From Flavisolibacter longurius (GTDB taxonomy: Bacteria > Bacteroidota > Bacteroidia > Chitinophagales > Chitinophagaceae): 64,000 nt of DNA. Under the pieces are notes generated by a model. That model was given only the letters and a program-made list of their open reading frames with translations, had not been told where the DNA came from and searched no databases. The stretch spans positions 248,001-312,000 of the forward strand of contig JABUMY010000003.1 in NCBI GenBank assembly GCA_013327885.1. Reading direction: 5' to 3'. Each line of letters opens with the position of its first letter. Within the stretch, counting starts at the first letter, position 1. The position numbers and the translations under genes were made by a program. Shown here piece by piece: positions 56,608-63,867 of this stretch.

Positions 56608-56749
56608 ATATTGATAGGGGAAGCAAGAATTTGTTTTCATTTTTTTACAACTCGCTTCCGCTATTATCGTGAATTATCTTGCTGCCGGATTGGTGAAAGC
56701 AGCTGCCAGTCCAGCTTGCAATTTTCAACAAACTTCTGCTAACTGCCTT

Positions 56750-57757
56750 ATGAAACATTTCTTTTTAACGGTTACGTTACTGCTCCTGGCAACCGTATTT
56801 CTTTCCGCACAGCAAAATATCTATTCCAAAGAAGGGAAACCTGTAATTAGCCGGGAATCGATTATCTTCTCTTGTTTAGAATCGCTTCGGAAACCCCGTT
56901 CCGACAAGGCTGCAATGGAAATCTGTGAATGCCAGGCAGCAGAACTGGATCGCCGGTTTACCAACCAGCAAATCAGAAAATACACAAAAAAGAATGTCAT
57001 TGATTTTGCAGCGCTGATAAAGGAAGATAGCCTTGTGCAAGAGGACCTGCAGGATTGTTACATGGCATCAGGAAAAACCGCGCTGCTGCAAGCCGAAAGT
57101 TCGGCAGACAACTTTCGAAAGCAGTGTGAAGAAGCGATCCGGGAGAGCTCCCAAAAAGAACTTTTGAAAGAAAAAATTGATGCTTTTTGCCAATGCCAGT
57201 TAGAAATGGTAAAGACCAAGCAACTCACCGATGGGGAACTGCAAGCCATGCGGGATCCCAATTCGCTCCTGTTCTTTGAATTGATATACCGCTGCGGAAG
57301 TCCGTACGACAACGGTACCGTGGCAAATCGTAACTGGAGCCCTGCATCCGGCACCGAAGTAAAAGGGCCTTTTTCCGACTCCATCAATGTGCTTACCATC
57401 AACGGGATGACCTTTGTAAAGCTAAAGGTAGGCAGCCTGGTAAAAGTATGGCTGTTTGATACCGGTGCGTCGGACATGCTGATCAACGCGGATATGGAAG
57501 CTGACCTAAAGAAAGAGGCCATTTTAGGACCAACGAACTACCTGGGTATGGGTGAGTACGAAATGGCAAACGGCAGCATCGATTCCTGCCGGCAATACCG
57601 TGTGAATGGTGTAAGGTTGGGAGGTTTTACGTTGGACAATGTAATCGTTTCGGTGAGTGACAAAGGCCAGCGGATCATTGTTGGCAAAACCGTACTCAAT
57701 AAATTTCGTAGCTGGGCCTTAAACAACCAGGAAAACAAACTTTATTTATACAAGTAA
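56750..57757 (+). CDS. Secreted retropepsin-like aspartic protease with duplicated Cys module
   Basis: The 335-residue product starts at the ATG at 56750 before a signal peptide (MKHFFLTVTLLLLATVFLSA). The C-terminal half (about 215-335) is a clan-AA aspartic protease unit: VKVWLFDTGASDMLINADME with Asp237, a flap-like LGMGEYEMANG, and RIIVGKTVLNKF near the end. The N-terminal half holds two similar helical modules, each with C...CxCQ...C: Cys42/59/61/103 and Cys126/147/149/182. A single such domain would need to dimerise to be active. The combination is unfamiliar to me. Confidence 0.75.
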   Translation: MKHFFLTVTLLLLATVFLSAQQNIYSKEGKPVISRESIIFSCLESLRKPRSDKAAMEICECQAAELDRRFTNQQIRKYTKKNVIDFAALIKEDSLVQEDLQDCYMASGKTALLQAESSADNFRKQCEEAIRESSQKELLKEKIDAFCQCQLEMVKTKQLTDGELQAMRDPNSLLFFELIYRCGSPYDNGTVANRNWSPASGTEVKGPFSDSINVLTINGMTFVKLKVGSLVKVWLFDTGASDMLINADMEADLKKEAILGPTNYLGMGEYEMANGSIDSCRQYRVNGVRLGGFTLDNVIVSVSDKGQRIIVGKTVLNKFRSWALNNQENKLYLYK

Positions 57758-57848
57758 AAAGTCTTAAGTAACAGTTGAAAAAGTAAAGCAAAGAATACAG
57801 GCTGTTTTATTAATTGAAGCAGAGCTTATTTTTGACGCAAACCTGGTT

Positions 57849-58904
57849 ATGCAAAAACTTGTTTTACTCCTGCTGCTCTTTTCGCAACAACTGGTCGCCC
57901 AGCAAAGCCGTCCGCTTATCTCGAAAATTGCTTTTGGTTCCTGTGCACACGAAAACGAACCGCAACCGGTTCTTGACCTAGTAGTAGCGCACAAGCCCGA
58001 CCTGTTTGTTTACCTCGGCGATAATATTTATGGCGATACCCGTGATATGAAAGTGCTGCAATCGAAATACGACAAGCTTGCTGCTAAGCCAGAGTTTCAG
58101 CGGATGAAAAAGGCGGTGCCGATCGTAGCAACCTGGGACGATCATGATTTTGGCTGGAACGATGCGGGAAGAGATTATCCCTTTAAGGACGCATCGAAGG
58201 AGATCTTTCTAAATTTTTTTGGCGAGCCGAAAGAAAGCAATCGTCGCAAGCATGCCGGCATTTACACCTCTTACATGTATGAAGGCAATGGCAAAAAACT
58301 GCAGCTGATCCTGTTGGATAACCGCAGCTTTCGCAGCCGCCTGCGGCCTTACCGCGGGGAGTACAGCAACAAACCGGAATTCTTTTATCCGCTCGATTAT
58401 TACCCGCACCAAATCGAAGATTCGATCCTGCTGGGAGAGGAGCAGTGGCAGTGGCTGGAAGAGGAGTTGAAAAAGCCGGCCGATGTCCGCATCATTGGTT
58501 CAGGTTCGCAGTTTGGTATCTCATACAACGGTTATGAAGCCTGGGCTAATTTTCCGCACGAGCAAAAGCGCATGCTGGAACTGTTCAAAAAAACAAGGGC
58601 AAACGGTGTTGTATTTATTACCGGTGATGTGCACTATGGTGAGATATCAAAACTCACTTACCCGGGACTTTATCCTGTTTACGATGTAACGTCGAGTGGT
58701 ATTACCTCAACCTGGCATTTTGCAACGCCTAATACCAACCGTATTGAAGGACCGGTTATGGAAAATCATTTTGGAATGCTCAGCATTGACTGGGCCCAGA
58801 AAGACCCCGCAATTACAATGGAGATCTTTGATGTGCGTAACAACCAACGCGTTGAGCACACGATCCGGTTGAGCGAAATAAGCTTTCCGGCACCAAAAAA
58901 ATGA
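57849..58904 (+). CDS. PhoD-like alkaline phosphatase family protein
   Basis: The 351-residue secreted metallophosphoesterase (signal MQKLVLLLLLFSQQLVA) shows the PhoD-like motifs: IAFGSCAHENEP, DLFVYLGDNIYGD (metal Asp/Asn), VATWDDHDFGWNDAG, and FITGDVHYGEIS near the end. Such enzymes hydrolyse phosphomonoesters or diesters using Fe/Ca or similar metals. It follows the protease gene after 91 bases but has its own leader. The substrate is not evident. Confidence 0.9.
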   Translation: MQKLVLLLLLFSQQLVAQQSRPLISKIAFGSCAHENEPQPVLDLVVAHKPDLFVYLGDNIYGDTRDMKVLQSKYDKLAAKPEFQRMKKAVPIVATWDDHDFGWNDAGRDYPFKDASKEIFLNFFGEPKESNRRKHAGIYTSYMYEGNGKKLQLILLDNRSFRSRLRPYRGEYSNKPEFFYPLDYYPHQIEDSILLGEEQWQWLEEELKKPADVRIIGSGSQFGISYNGYEAWANFPHEQKRMLELFKKTRANGVVFITGDVHYGEISKLTYPGLYPVYDVTSSGITSTWHFATPNTNRIEGPVMENHFGMLSIDWAQKDPAITMEIFDVRNNQRVEHTIRLSEISFPAPKK

Positions 58905-59004
58905 TGATAATCTCTGCTATAACAGTTATAAACTATCGTTAAAGCGAACCTGTATTATTAGGGTGAATTGCTTTGGGTACGACTCTTGCAAAAGCGGTTC
59001 CGCT

Positions 59005-59193
59005 ATGAATAAAACCACCCTGCAATTCCGGTCGCTTGCGCAGTTGGCAGCTTTCATTGAGCATGAGGGGCTTGCTAATTTTGAACTCAATCACAACGCA
59101 CTTACTATTTGTTGTGAGATGTCAGAAGAAACAAAGGGAAAAGCAATGGCCGACTTTCAGGCTTCTGTGTATAAACAGGAGGTATTGGGCTAG
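59005..59193 (+). CDS. Small-protein family member A (62 residues)
   Basis: The 62-residue product begins MNKTTLQFRSLAQLAAFIE and continues with a strand (NFELNHNALTICCEMS) and a helix (EETKGKAMADFQASVY), a beta-alpha-beta-alpha pattern with no signal. It aligns without gaps to the products at 61257-61445 and 61474-61647 (shared LQF at 6-8, Leu14, Ala47, Phe51, Ala53). That conservation is the main evidence that it is real. The three lie around two NusG-like genes. I do not recognise the family; a regulatory partner role is only a guess. Confidence 0.7.
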   Translation: MNKTTLQFRSLAQLAAFIEHEGLANFELNHNALTICCEMSEETKGKAMADFQASVYKQEVLG

Positions 59194-59658
59194 GGGATGG
59201 AAGGTCAAATTAAACAGGATACAGCTTTTCGACATCGATCGAATTTTTCTTTGCCAAGCTTTAAGGCTACTTTTATCCATCATCCATTTCAATCGGAATC
59301 ATATTTTGCCTGGCAGATTAGGCATCAGCCTGATATTTTTTACTGCCTTTACAGGAAGGCTTTTACTATAACAATAGCCGTGAGTGGGATGTATAAAGTA
59401 TGAAGGTCTCAAGCATGCATACTAACTGTTAACAATAGTCGTTTTCCGTTTTGACTCCTGTATTGAGGAAAGAATTTCTCAGCAGATCGGTGGTTTTTGC
59501 TTTTACTACCTATCTGTACGTTTAAATATTGGTTTTCGAAAGTTGGCGTACCGTTTGCTTTTCTATCACTGGTTTTTCATAGGATATTGGATTTAAATCG
59601 GGCCACATTTCCATGTGGCCCTTTTCATTTCTTCCTTTATAAAAACTGCTTCCAATAG
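59194..59658. other. Gap with a terminator but no clear gene
   Basis: A 68-codon frame starts four bases after the previous stop (59197-59403) but has no protein-like pattern. The strong plus-strand terminator at 59600-59626 lies 400 bases beyond the last convincing plus gene, so a long 3' leader or an untranslated RNA is possible. Confidence 0.4.
59600..59626 (+). terminator. Strong rho-independent terminator
   Basis: GGGCCACAT (59600-59608), loop TTCC, ATGTGGCCC (59613-59621), then TTTTC. Perfect 9-base arms; the T tail is on the plus strand only. Confidence 0.85.
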
Positions 59659-60207
59659 TTACGCTATCACCGGTTGCCGTTGACTGTTAGTTGCTTTTTC
59701 TGTGGCTGCGTTGATGAGATCCACGTGGTTTTTGTCGACCTGGGCCACCATAGCATAACCGAGTGCCGGCAACAAAACCTTCACCGTTTTTTGATGTACT
59801 TCAATCACGGTACCCTGCTGGTGCAGGAGAGGGCCGTAGATGATCTGCACTTTATCTTCGGTTTTGATCCTTGCCTTTTCCAGCCTCACCTCTTTGTATG
59901 CTGTCAGAAAATCTTTGATGGCAATGATCTCATCATTACGGATAACAGCAGGTTTGCCCAACCAGTAGACAAAGTTGAGAACTCCGGCCGTTTTTCGCAC
60001 CTGGGCTTGCTCGGCCGGTGTAAGGCAAACAAATACATAAGAGGTGAACAGCGGCTCCTCAACCCATTTCTTACGGTCGTGCCATTGCTTTAAAACCTTG
60101 TTTAAGGGGCAATAATTCTGGATGCCTGATTTGGTAAGCAGCTGCGCTACTTTTTTTTCCCACCGGGGTTTGGTATAGACGGCATACCATACAGGAGTTG
60201 GTGTCAT
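59659..60207 (-). CDS. UpxY/NusG-like transcription antiterminator with KOW domain
   Basis: The 182-residue product has an N-terminal NGN domain (VWYAVYTKPRWEKKVAQLLT, then LFTSYVFVCLTPAEQAQVRK and GVLNFVYWLGKPAVI) and a C-terminal KOW domain (GPLLHQQGTVIEVHQKTVKV then LLPALGYAMVAQV). Such proteins bind RNA polymerase and allow read-through in surface-polysaccharide operons, where they are usually the first gene. Here no gene follows it on the same strand for 13 kb, so it would act in trans. A perfect palindrome lies just upstream (60233-60256). Confidence 0.9.
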   Translation of the reverse strand: MTPTPVWYAVYTKPRWEKKVAQLLTKSGIQNYCPLNKVLKQWHDRKKWVEEPLFTSYVFVCLTPAEQAQVRKTAGVLNFVYWLGKPAVIRNDEIIAIKDFLTAYKEVRLEKARIKTEDKVQIIYGPLLHQQGTVIEVHQKTVKVLLPALGYAMVAQVDKNHVDLINAATEKATNSQRQPVIA

Positions 60208-60232
60208 ACAAGGTTAGCGTTTAGGGTGTTAA

Positions 60233-60256
60233 TTGTCAACTTTTACAAGTTGACAA
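60233..60256. promoter_or_regulatory. Perfect palindrome upstream of the first NusG-like gene
   Basis: TTGTCAACTT (60233-60242), loop TTAC, AAGTTGACAA (60247-60256). It sits 25 bases before the start codon and could be an operator or a leader-RNA hairpin recognised by an antiterminator. There is no T run. Confidence 0.55.
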
Positions 60257-60357
60257 AAGAAAAGTGGACGTTCAGACAAGAGGAGTAAACAAAGGTTTAA
60301 TGGCAAGTGGAATCTTTTCTTAAAGCCGGTGCCTGTAAACCATTGCGTCTCCCTGGC

Positions 60358-60876
60358 CTAGCGCCATGCTAACCTGAACCTGTACGATAAACGATTGAAG
60401 CTCCGCTGGGGAAGCTCTGCCGCAACGGGTTGCTTCTCTGCCTGGTACTTATCCTCGGCAACGAGCATCATACCCAGCGACTGCAGATTGAATACCTGGC
60501 TTTCGGGGTCTGTTGCGGTTTGAATGGAAGCGCCAAAGCCGGATTTGAGCACTTTTACGTTGTGGTAATTGCTAACTGCGTGGGTGATGGTAACCATGTC
60601 TTCGTTAGTTACAACCGCTAATTGGTTAAAGCGGTACATGAAATTGATCACTCCCGGCGTTTTTTTAATATCGTAGAATTGATCAGGTGTGCAACGCACA
60701 AAAACATGAGAACTAAAAAGAGGGATTTGCAGCGATTTGTCCTGTGCTTTCCACAGAGCGCTGCTATTTTGGGAGGGGCAAAAACATTGATAACCTTTGT
60801 TGGTTAAGGCAAAAACGACTTTTCTCTCACATTGCTGCTTGGTAAATACAATATACCAGCGTTCATTTTGATTCAT
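60358..60876 (-). CDS. NusG-like paralog with degenerate KOW region
   Basis: The 172-residue product keeps the NGN domain (RWYIVFTKQQCERKVVFALT, LFSSHVFVRCTPDQFYDIKK, GVINFMYRFNQLAVV), clearly homologous to the neighbour at 59659. Its C-terminal part lacks the GPLxxxxGxV loop of a KOW domain. Only a short NLQSLGMMLVAED strand matches the end of the neighbour's KOW, followed by a basic tail. It may bind polymerase without the usual second contact, as a decoy or a specialised factor. It is an orphan like its neighbour. Confidence 0.82.
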   Translation of the reverse strand: MNQNERWYIVFTKQQCERKVVFALTNKGYQCFCPSQNSSALWKAQDKSLQIPLFSSHVFVRCTPDQFYDIKKTPGVINFMYRFNQLAVVTNEDMVTITHAVSNYHNVKVLKSGFGASIQTATDPESQVFNLQSLGMMLVAEDKYQAEKQPVAAELPQRSFNRLSYRFRLAWR

Positions 60877-61256
60877 ACAGGGTTCGTTTTACATGAGTAA
60901 ATCAATCCATTGACAATCATCGGTTTGATAACGGTTTTTTATCAATCCGATCACTGTTTCTTTTCATGTAACAAAGCAAAGTGAAATGAAGAGAGGTTTT
61001 TCAGTATCGACAGACAAAGGAAGGGTCTCATCATTTTCAGTAGGGTTTCTCTGGACTCAATCTTGCAATAAATATACCAAGCCAATTTTTAAGATGCAAA
61101 CCGACCGTTTGACAGTTGTGTATTCAATGTGGACAAGAAATGGGACACAAACTGGTTTTACGGGTAGAAAAGGCCAGGAATGCGCAGTACATTGGTTAAA
61201 AAAGTATTAGTGTGTCTTTTCTACATTATTTATTTTTCGCCCTACAAATTTTGCAG
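60877..61256. other. Divergent gap between NusG-like paralog and small-protein gene
   Basis: It contains the imperfect palindrome at 60921-60949. A 74-codon plus-strand frame (60986-61210) shows no protein-like pattern. Promoters for both flanking genes should lie here. Confidence 0.4.
60921..60949. promoter_or_regulatory. Imperfect palindrome upstream of the second NusG-like gene
   Basis: CGGTTTGATAA (60921-60931) and TTATCAATCCG (60939-60949) pair over 10 of 11 bases around a 7-base loop, about 45 bases before the start. Its sequence differs from the palindrome of the first paralog but the placement is parallel. Confidence 0.45.
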
Positions 61257-61445
61257 ATGCAATCCACTATCCTCCAATTTCCAACCCTTACTGACCTGGC
61301 ACTTTATGCCCGGGAAGTCGCCGGTAAAGGCTTCCAGATTAACACACAGAACCTGACATTGAAATCGAAACTCTCTGATGAAGAGATCATATTGGCCCGG
61401 CAGCAGTTTCGTGCACAAATGATAGAAAAGCCTCAGTACAACTGA
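61257..61445 (+). CDS. Small-protein family member B (62 residues)
   Basis: The 62-residue product starts MQSTILQFPTLTDLALYAR and continues KGFQINTQNLTLKSKLSDEE then IILARQQFRAQM. It has the same length and strand-helix-strand-helix order as member A, aligning without gaps (about 17 of 62 positions identical by eye). The ATG at 61257 is chosen because it matches member A's start; an upstream in-frame codon at 61212 would add a hydrophobic leader. It is tail-to-tail with member C. Confidence 0.7.
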   Translation: MQSTILQFPTLTDLALYAREVAGKGFQINTQNLTLKSKLSDEEIILARQQFRAQMIEKPQYN

Positions 61446-61473
61446 GAGAATAGTACCGCCGCGCAAAAAGAAA

Positions 61474-61647
61474 CTACAACACCACTTTGGCAGCAAAATT
61501 CAAACAGGCCATTTGAATGTCTTTCTCTGTCAGTTCACAGATCAGGAGATTTTTCTTTGCCAGCACAACAACATTCAGTGCATGCACGCTTACTTTAAAC
61601 CGCCACAGAGAAAAGATCGAATTGAATTGTAAGGTGGTTTTTAGCAT
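61474..61647 (-). CDS. Small-protein family member C (57 residues)
   Basis: The 57-codon minus-strand frame reads MLKTTLQFNSIFSLWRFKVS, then a strand-rich middle (NVVVLAKKNLLICELTEKD) and IQMACLNFAAKVVL. It shares with member A, without gaps, KTTLQF, Leu14, Phe17, Asn25, the Cys-Glu pair at 37-38, Glu41, Ala47, Phe51, Ala53 and Val55. It is convergent with member B, with 28 bases between their ends. The matching start and spacing argue against chance. Function unknown. Confidence 0.65.
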   Translation of the reverse strand: MLKTTLQFNSIFSLWRFKVSVHALNVVVLAKKNLLICELTEKDIQMACLNFAAKVVL

Positions 61648-62165
61648 ATTGGGTGGTTTTTTAAGGTATAGATTTAAAGTAATATCTTTTTTCCGTATTG
61701 TCTCGCTTGCTGCTTCCTATTTCCGTAGTTGACAGATTTTTTTGATTCAAGTCAATATAAATATGGAATAGTATAAATATAATTTGGAGATAATGTTGGG
61801 CGAATAGCAGGTATTTGGAAATGGATAGCTTTTATGCTTTTTGCAATAGAAAAAAGCCAGTAGGGTTCATTGGCTAATTTTGTGTTTATGTAGTTTGTCA
61901 TGTCTTCAATTTTGCGCTCGGTATTCATGCTGAAAATATCGAAAACAGTGACGGTGGTGTTCTGCTTGACCCAACGGGTTTCAATAGTCGTGTTCCCTAA
62001 AAATGTCAAATTCCATCGCTACTGTTTTAAATGACTATAAACATCTCTAAAATGTTTCTTATCCCTTCTTACAATCTTTCCTTCTAAACTTTACCATCTT
62101 AACCTTAGCCGCCAAAAAATTTTTTTCGACAAAAAAATATATCGTAATATTGCGATAGGAAAATT
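61648..62165. other. AT-rich gap before the arsenic operon
   Basis: It holds the promoter of small-protein C (minus) and of arsR (plus), including the palindrome at 62140-62157. An 85-codon minus frame at 61752-62009 has some protein-like text (VFDIFSMNTERKIEDMTNYI) but cannot be supported further. Confidence 0.4.
62140..62157. promoter_or_regulatory. Candidate ArsR operator before arsR
   Basis: TATCGTAATATTGCGATA is an 18-base near-palindrome ending eight bases before the arsR ATG. A close copy precedes arsM (62514-62531). ArsR/SmtB repressors bind AT-rich inverted repeats of this kind at their own promoters. Confidence 0.7.
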
Positions 62166-62495
62166 ATGGGAGCAACAAAAGCATATGAGTTTAGTGTAAA
62201 GGAAAACAGGTTGGCCAAATATGCAAAAGCACTGGCGCATCCGGCGCGGATCGCCATTCTGAAATTCCTGGCCAACAAAGCGGCCTGCCAGTGCGGCGAC
62301 ATTGTTGAAGAGATTCCACTTTCGCAAAGCACCGTTTCGCAACATTTAAAAGAACTGAAAGAAGCAGGGCTGATCAAAGGAGAGATCGATGGCGCCAAAG
62401 TGTGTTACTGCATCGATGAAAAGGAGTGGAAGGCAGCGCAGGCCTGGATCAATAACCTGTTTGATAGTTATAAGGGAGGCAGCAATTGCTGCTGA
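62166..62495 (+). CDS. arsR: ArsR/SmtB family metalloregulator
   Basis: The 109-residue winged-helix repressor has LAHPARIAILKFLANKAACQ, then CGDIVEEIPLSQSTVSQHLK (recognition helix) and LKEAGLIKGEIDGAKVCYCI (wing). Cysteines that could bind As(III) are Cys41/43, Cys80/82 and the terminal Cys108/109. Pairs rather than the classic ELCVC motif suggest an atypical metal site. It heads an operon with arsM, a GNAT and arsC and probably represses it until arsenite binds. Confidence 0.93.
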   Translation: MGATKAYEFSVKENRLAKYAKALAHPARIAILKFLANKAACQCGDIVEEIPLSQSTVSQHLKELKEAGLIKGEIDGAKVCYCIDEKEWKAAQAWINNLFDSYKGGSNCC

Positions 62496-62513
62496 CTTTT
62501 TTTTGATCGTATT

Positions 62514-62531
62514 CATCGTAATATTTCGATA
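62514..62531. promoter_or_regulatory. Second candidate ArsR operator, before arsM
   Basis: CATCGTAATATTTCGATA matches the site before arsR at 16 of 18 positions and ends 18 bases before the arsM ATG. It implies that arsM also has its own ArsR-controlled promoter. Confidence 0.65.
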
Positions 62532-62549
62532 ACCTAAAAACAAATAACA

Positions 62550-63398
62550 ATGGAAACAAGAGACAATGTAAAAGAACTGGTAAGGCAGAAATACAGCGAG
62601 ATTGCCTTGCAGGACAAAGACACCAACCAAAGCTCCTGTTGTGGTGCTGGCGGGTGCTCTACCGAAGTGTATAACATAATGGCCGACGATTACACCCAGC
62701 TTGATGGGTACAATCCGGATGCTGACCTGGGTTTGGGTTGCGGTTTGCCAACACAGTTTGCCAAAATTAAAAAAGGCGATGTGGTGATTGACCTGGGCAG
62801 CGGCGCCGGTAACGATGCGTTCATTGCCAGGCATGAAACCGGCGAATCGGGTAAGGTCATTGGTATTGACTTTACACCTGCCATGATTGAAAAAGCAAGA
62901 CAGAACGCAGAAGTCCGCGGCTTTAACAACGTTGAGTTCAGGCAGGGCGACATTGAAAAAATGCCGGTTACAGCCAATGCGGCTGACGTAATTGTAAGCA
63001 ATTGCGTACTGAATCTTGTTCCGAACAAAGAGGCGGTTATCAACGAGATCTACAGGGTCTTGAAACCGGGTGGGCACTTCTCTATTTCCGATATTGTTTT
63101 AGAAGGCGAACTGCCAACGGAGATCAAAGAAGCTGCTGAAATGTATGCCGGTTGCGTTGCCGGTGCCATTCAAAAACAAACCTATTTACATTTGATCGAA
63201 GCAGCCGGCTTTACAAATATGACGGTGCAGAAAGACAAAGCCATCATTATCCCCGATGATATTTTAAAGCAATACCTTTCGGAAGAAAAGTTGGCAGCTT
63301 TCAAACAATCAGGAACAGGCATCAGAAGCATAACCGTGTATGCTGAGAAACCAACAGAAAGCGGCAAAACCTGCTGCGGTCCGGATTGTTGCAATTAA
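62550..63398 (+). CDS. arsM: Arsenite methyltransferase
   Basis: The 282-residue enzyme transfers methyl groups from S-adenosylmethionine to As(III). SAM-binding motif: VVIDLGSGAGNDAFIARHET. The three cysteines of ArsM are present: Cys64 in GLGCGLP, Cys152 in IVSNCVLNLV and Cys202 in MYAGCVAGAI. Extra pairs occur near the N-terminus (SSCCGAGGC) and at the C-terminus (TCCGPDCC), likely arsenic-binding. It follows arsR and precedes an acetyltransferase gene by 12 bases. Confidence 0.95.
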   Translation: METRDNVKELVRQKYSEIALQDKDTNQSSCCGAGGCSTEVYNIMADDYTQLDGYNPDADLGLGCGLPTQFAKIKKGDVVIDLGSGAGNDAFIARHETGESGKVIGIDFTPAMIEKARQNAEVRGFNNVEFRQGDIEKMPVTANAADVIVSNCVLNLVPNKEAVINEIYRVLKPGGHFSISDIVLEGELPTEIKEAAEMYAGCVAGAIQKQTYLHLIEAAGFTNMTVQKDKAIIIPDDILKQYLSEEKLAAFKQSGTGIRSITVYAEKPTESGKTCCGPDCCN

Positions 63399-63410
63399 GC
63401 TTTACCTAAA

Positions 63411-63863
63411 ATGACGAACACAAAATTTAGAGCCACCATCAGCAAAGCGGATCCTGGTCAGAGAGGAGCGATCATTAAATTGCTCCAGGCAGAAAGCCTG
63501 CCGGTAGAAGATTTGCCGGCTTCTTTGAATGATTTCTTCGTGGCAAAAGATGCCGGAAATGTCATTGGGGCGATTGGCTTAGAGCGTTATGGTGATGGTG
63601 GCCTTTTGCGTTCCCTGGTTGTTGACAAAGCGTATCGAAATAAAAATATTGCTTCCTTACTGGTGCAGGCATTGGAAAAAAGCGCAGCAGCCATGGGAAT
63701 TACCTCCATGTATCTTCTTACTGAAACAGCATCACAATACTTTACCAATAAAGGCTATCAAACATGCAGCAGAGACGAAGTGCCGGCTGAGCTGAAAGCA
63801 TCTTCTGAATTCAGTCATGTTTGTCCGGCTAGCGCTATTGTGATGAAAAAGCAACTCAACTGA
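63411..63863 (+). CDS. arsN2: GNAT acetyltransferase, ArsN2-like
   Basis: The 150-residue single-domain N-acetyltransferase has the acetyl-CoA loop [20 protein letters not shown], preceded by [18 protein letters not shown], and ends with [20 protein letters not shown]. Operon placement between arsM and arsC is typical of ArsN-type enzymes. Relatives acetylate organoarsenicals such as arsinothricin or glufosinate analogues. The exact substrate here is inferred, not shown. Confidence 0.85.
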   Translation: MTNTKFRATISKADPGQRGAIIKLLQAESLPVEDLPASLNDFFVAKDAGNVIGAIGLERYGDGGLLRSLVVDKAYRNKNIASLLVQALEKSAAAMGITSMYLLTETASQYFTNKGYQTCSRDEVPAELKASSEFSHVCPASAIVMKKQLN

Positions 63864-63867
63864 TCCA

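Noticed and set aside
57827-57834. TATTTTTG as a Bacteroidota -7 promoter box before the PhoD-like gene
   Set aside because: It matches TAnnTTTG but no -33 TTTG/TTG lies at the right distance, so it was not listed.
60986-61210. 74-codon plus-strand frame between the NusG-like gene and small-protein B
   Set aside because: It does not align with the small-protein family and has no other protein-like feature.
61752-62009. 85-codon minus-strand frame before arsR
   Set aside because: Part of it reads like protein, but there is no homology I can name and no start context, so it is mentioned only in the gap entry.
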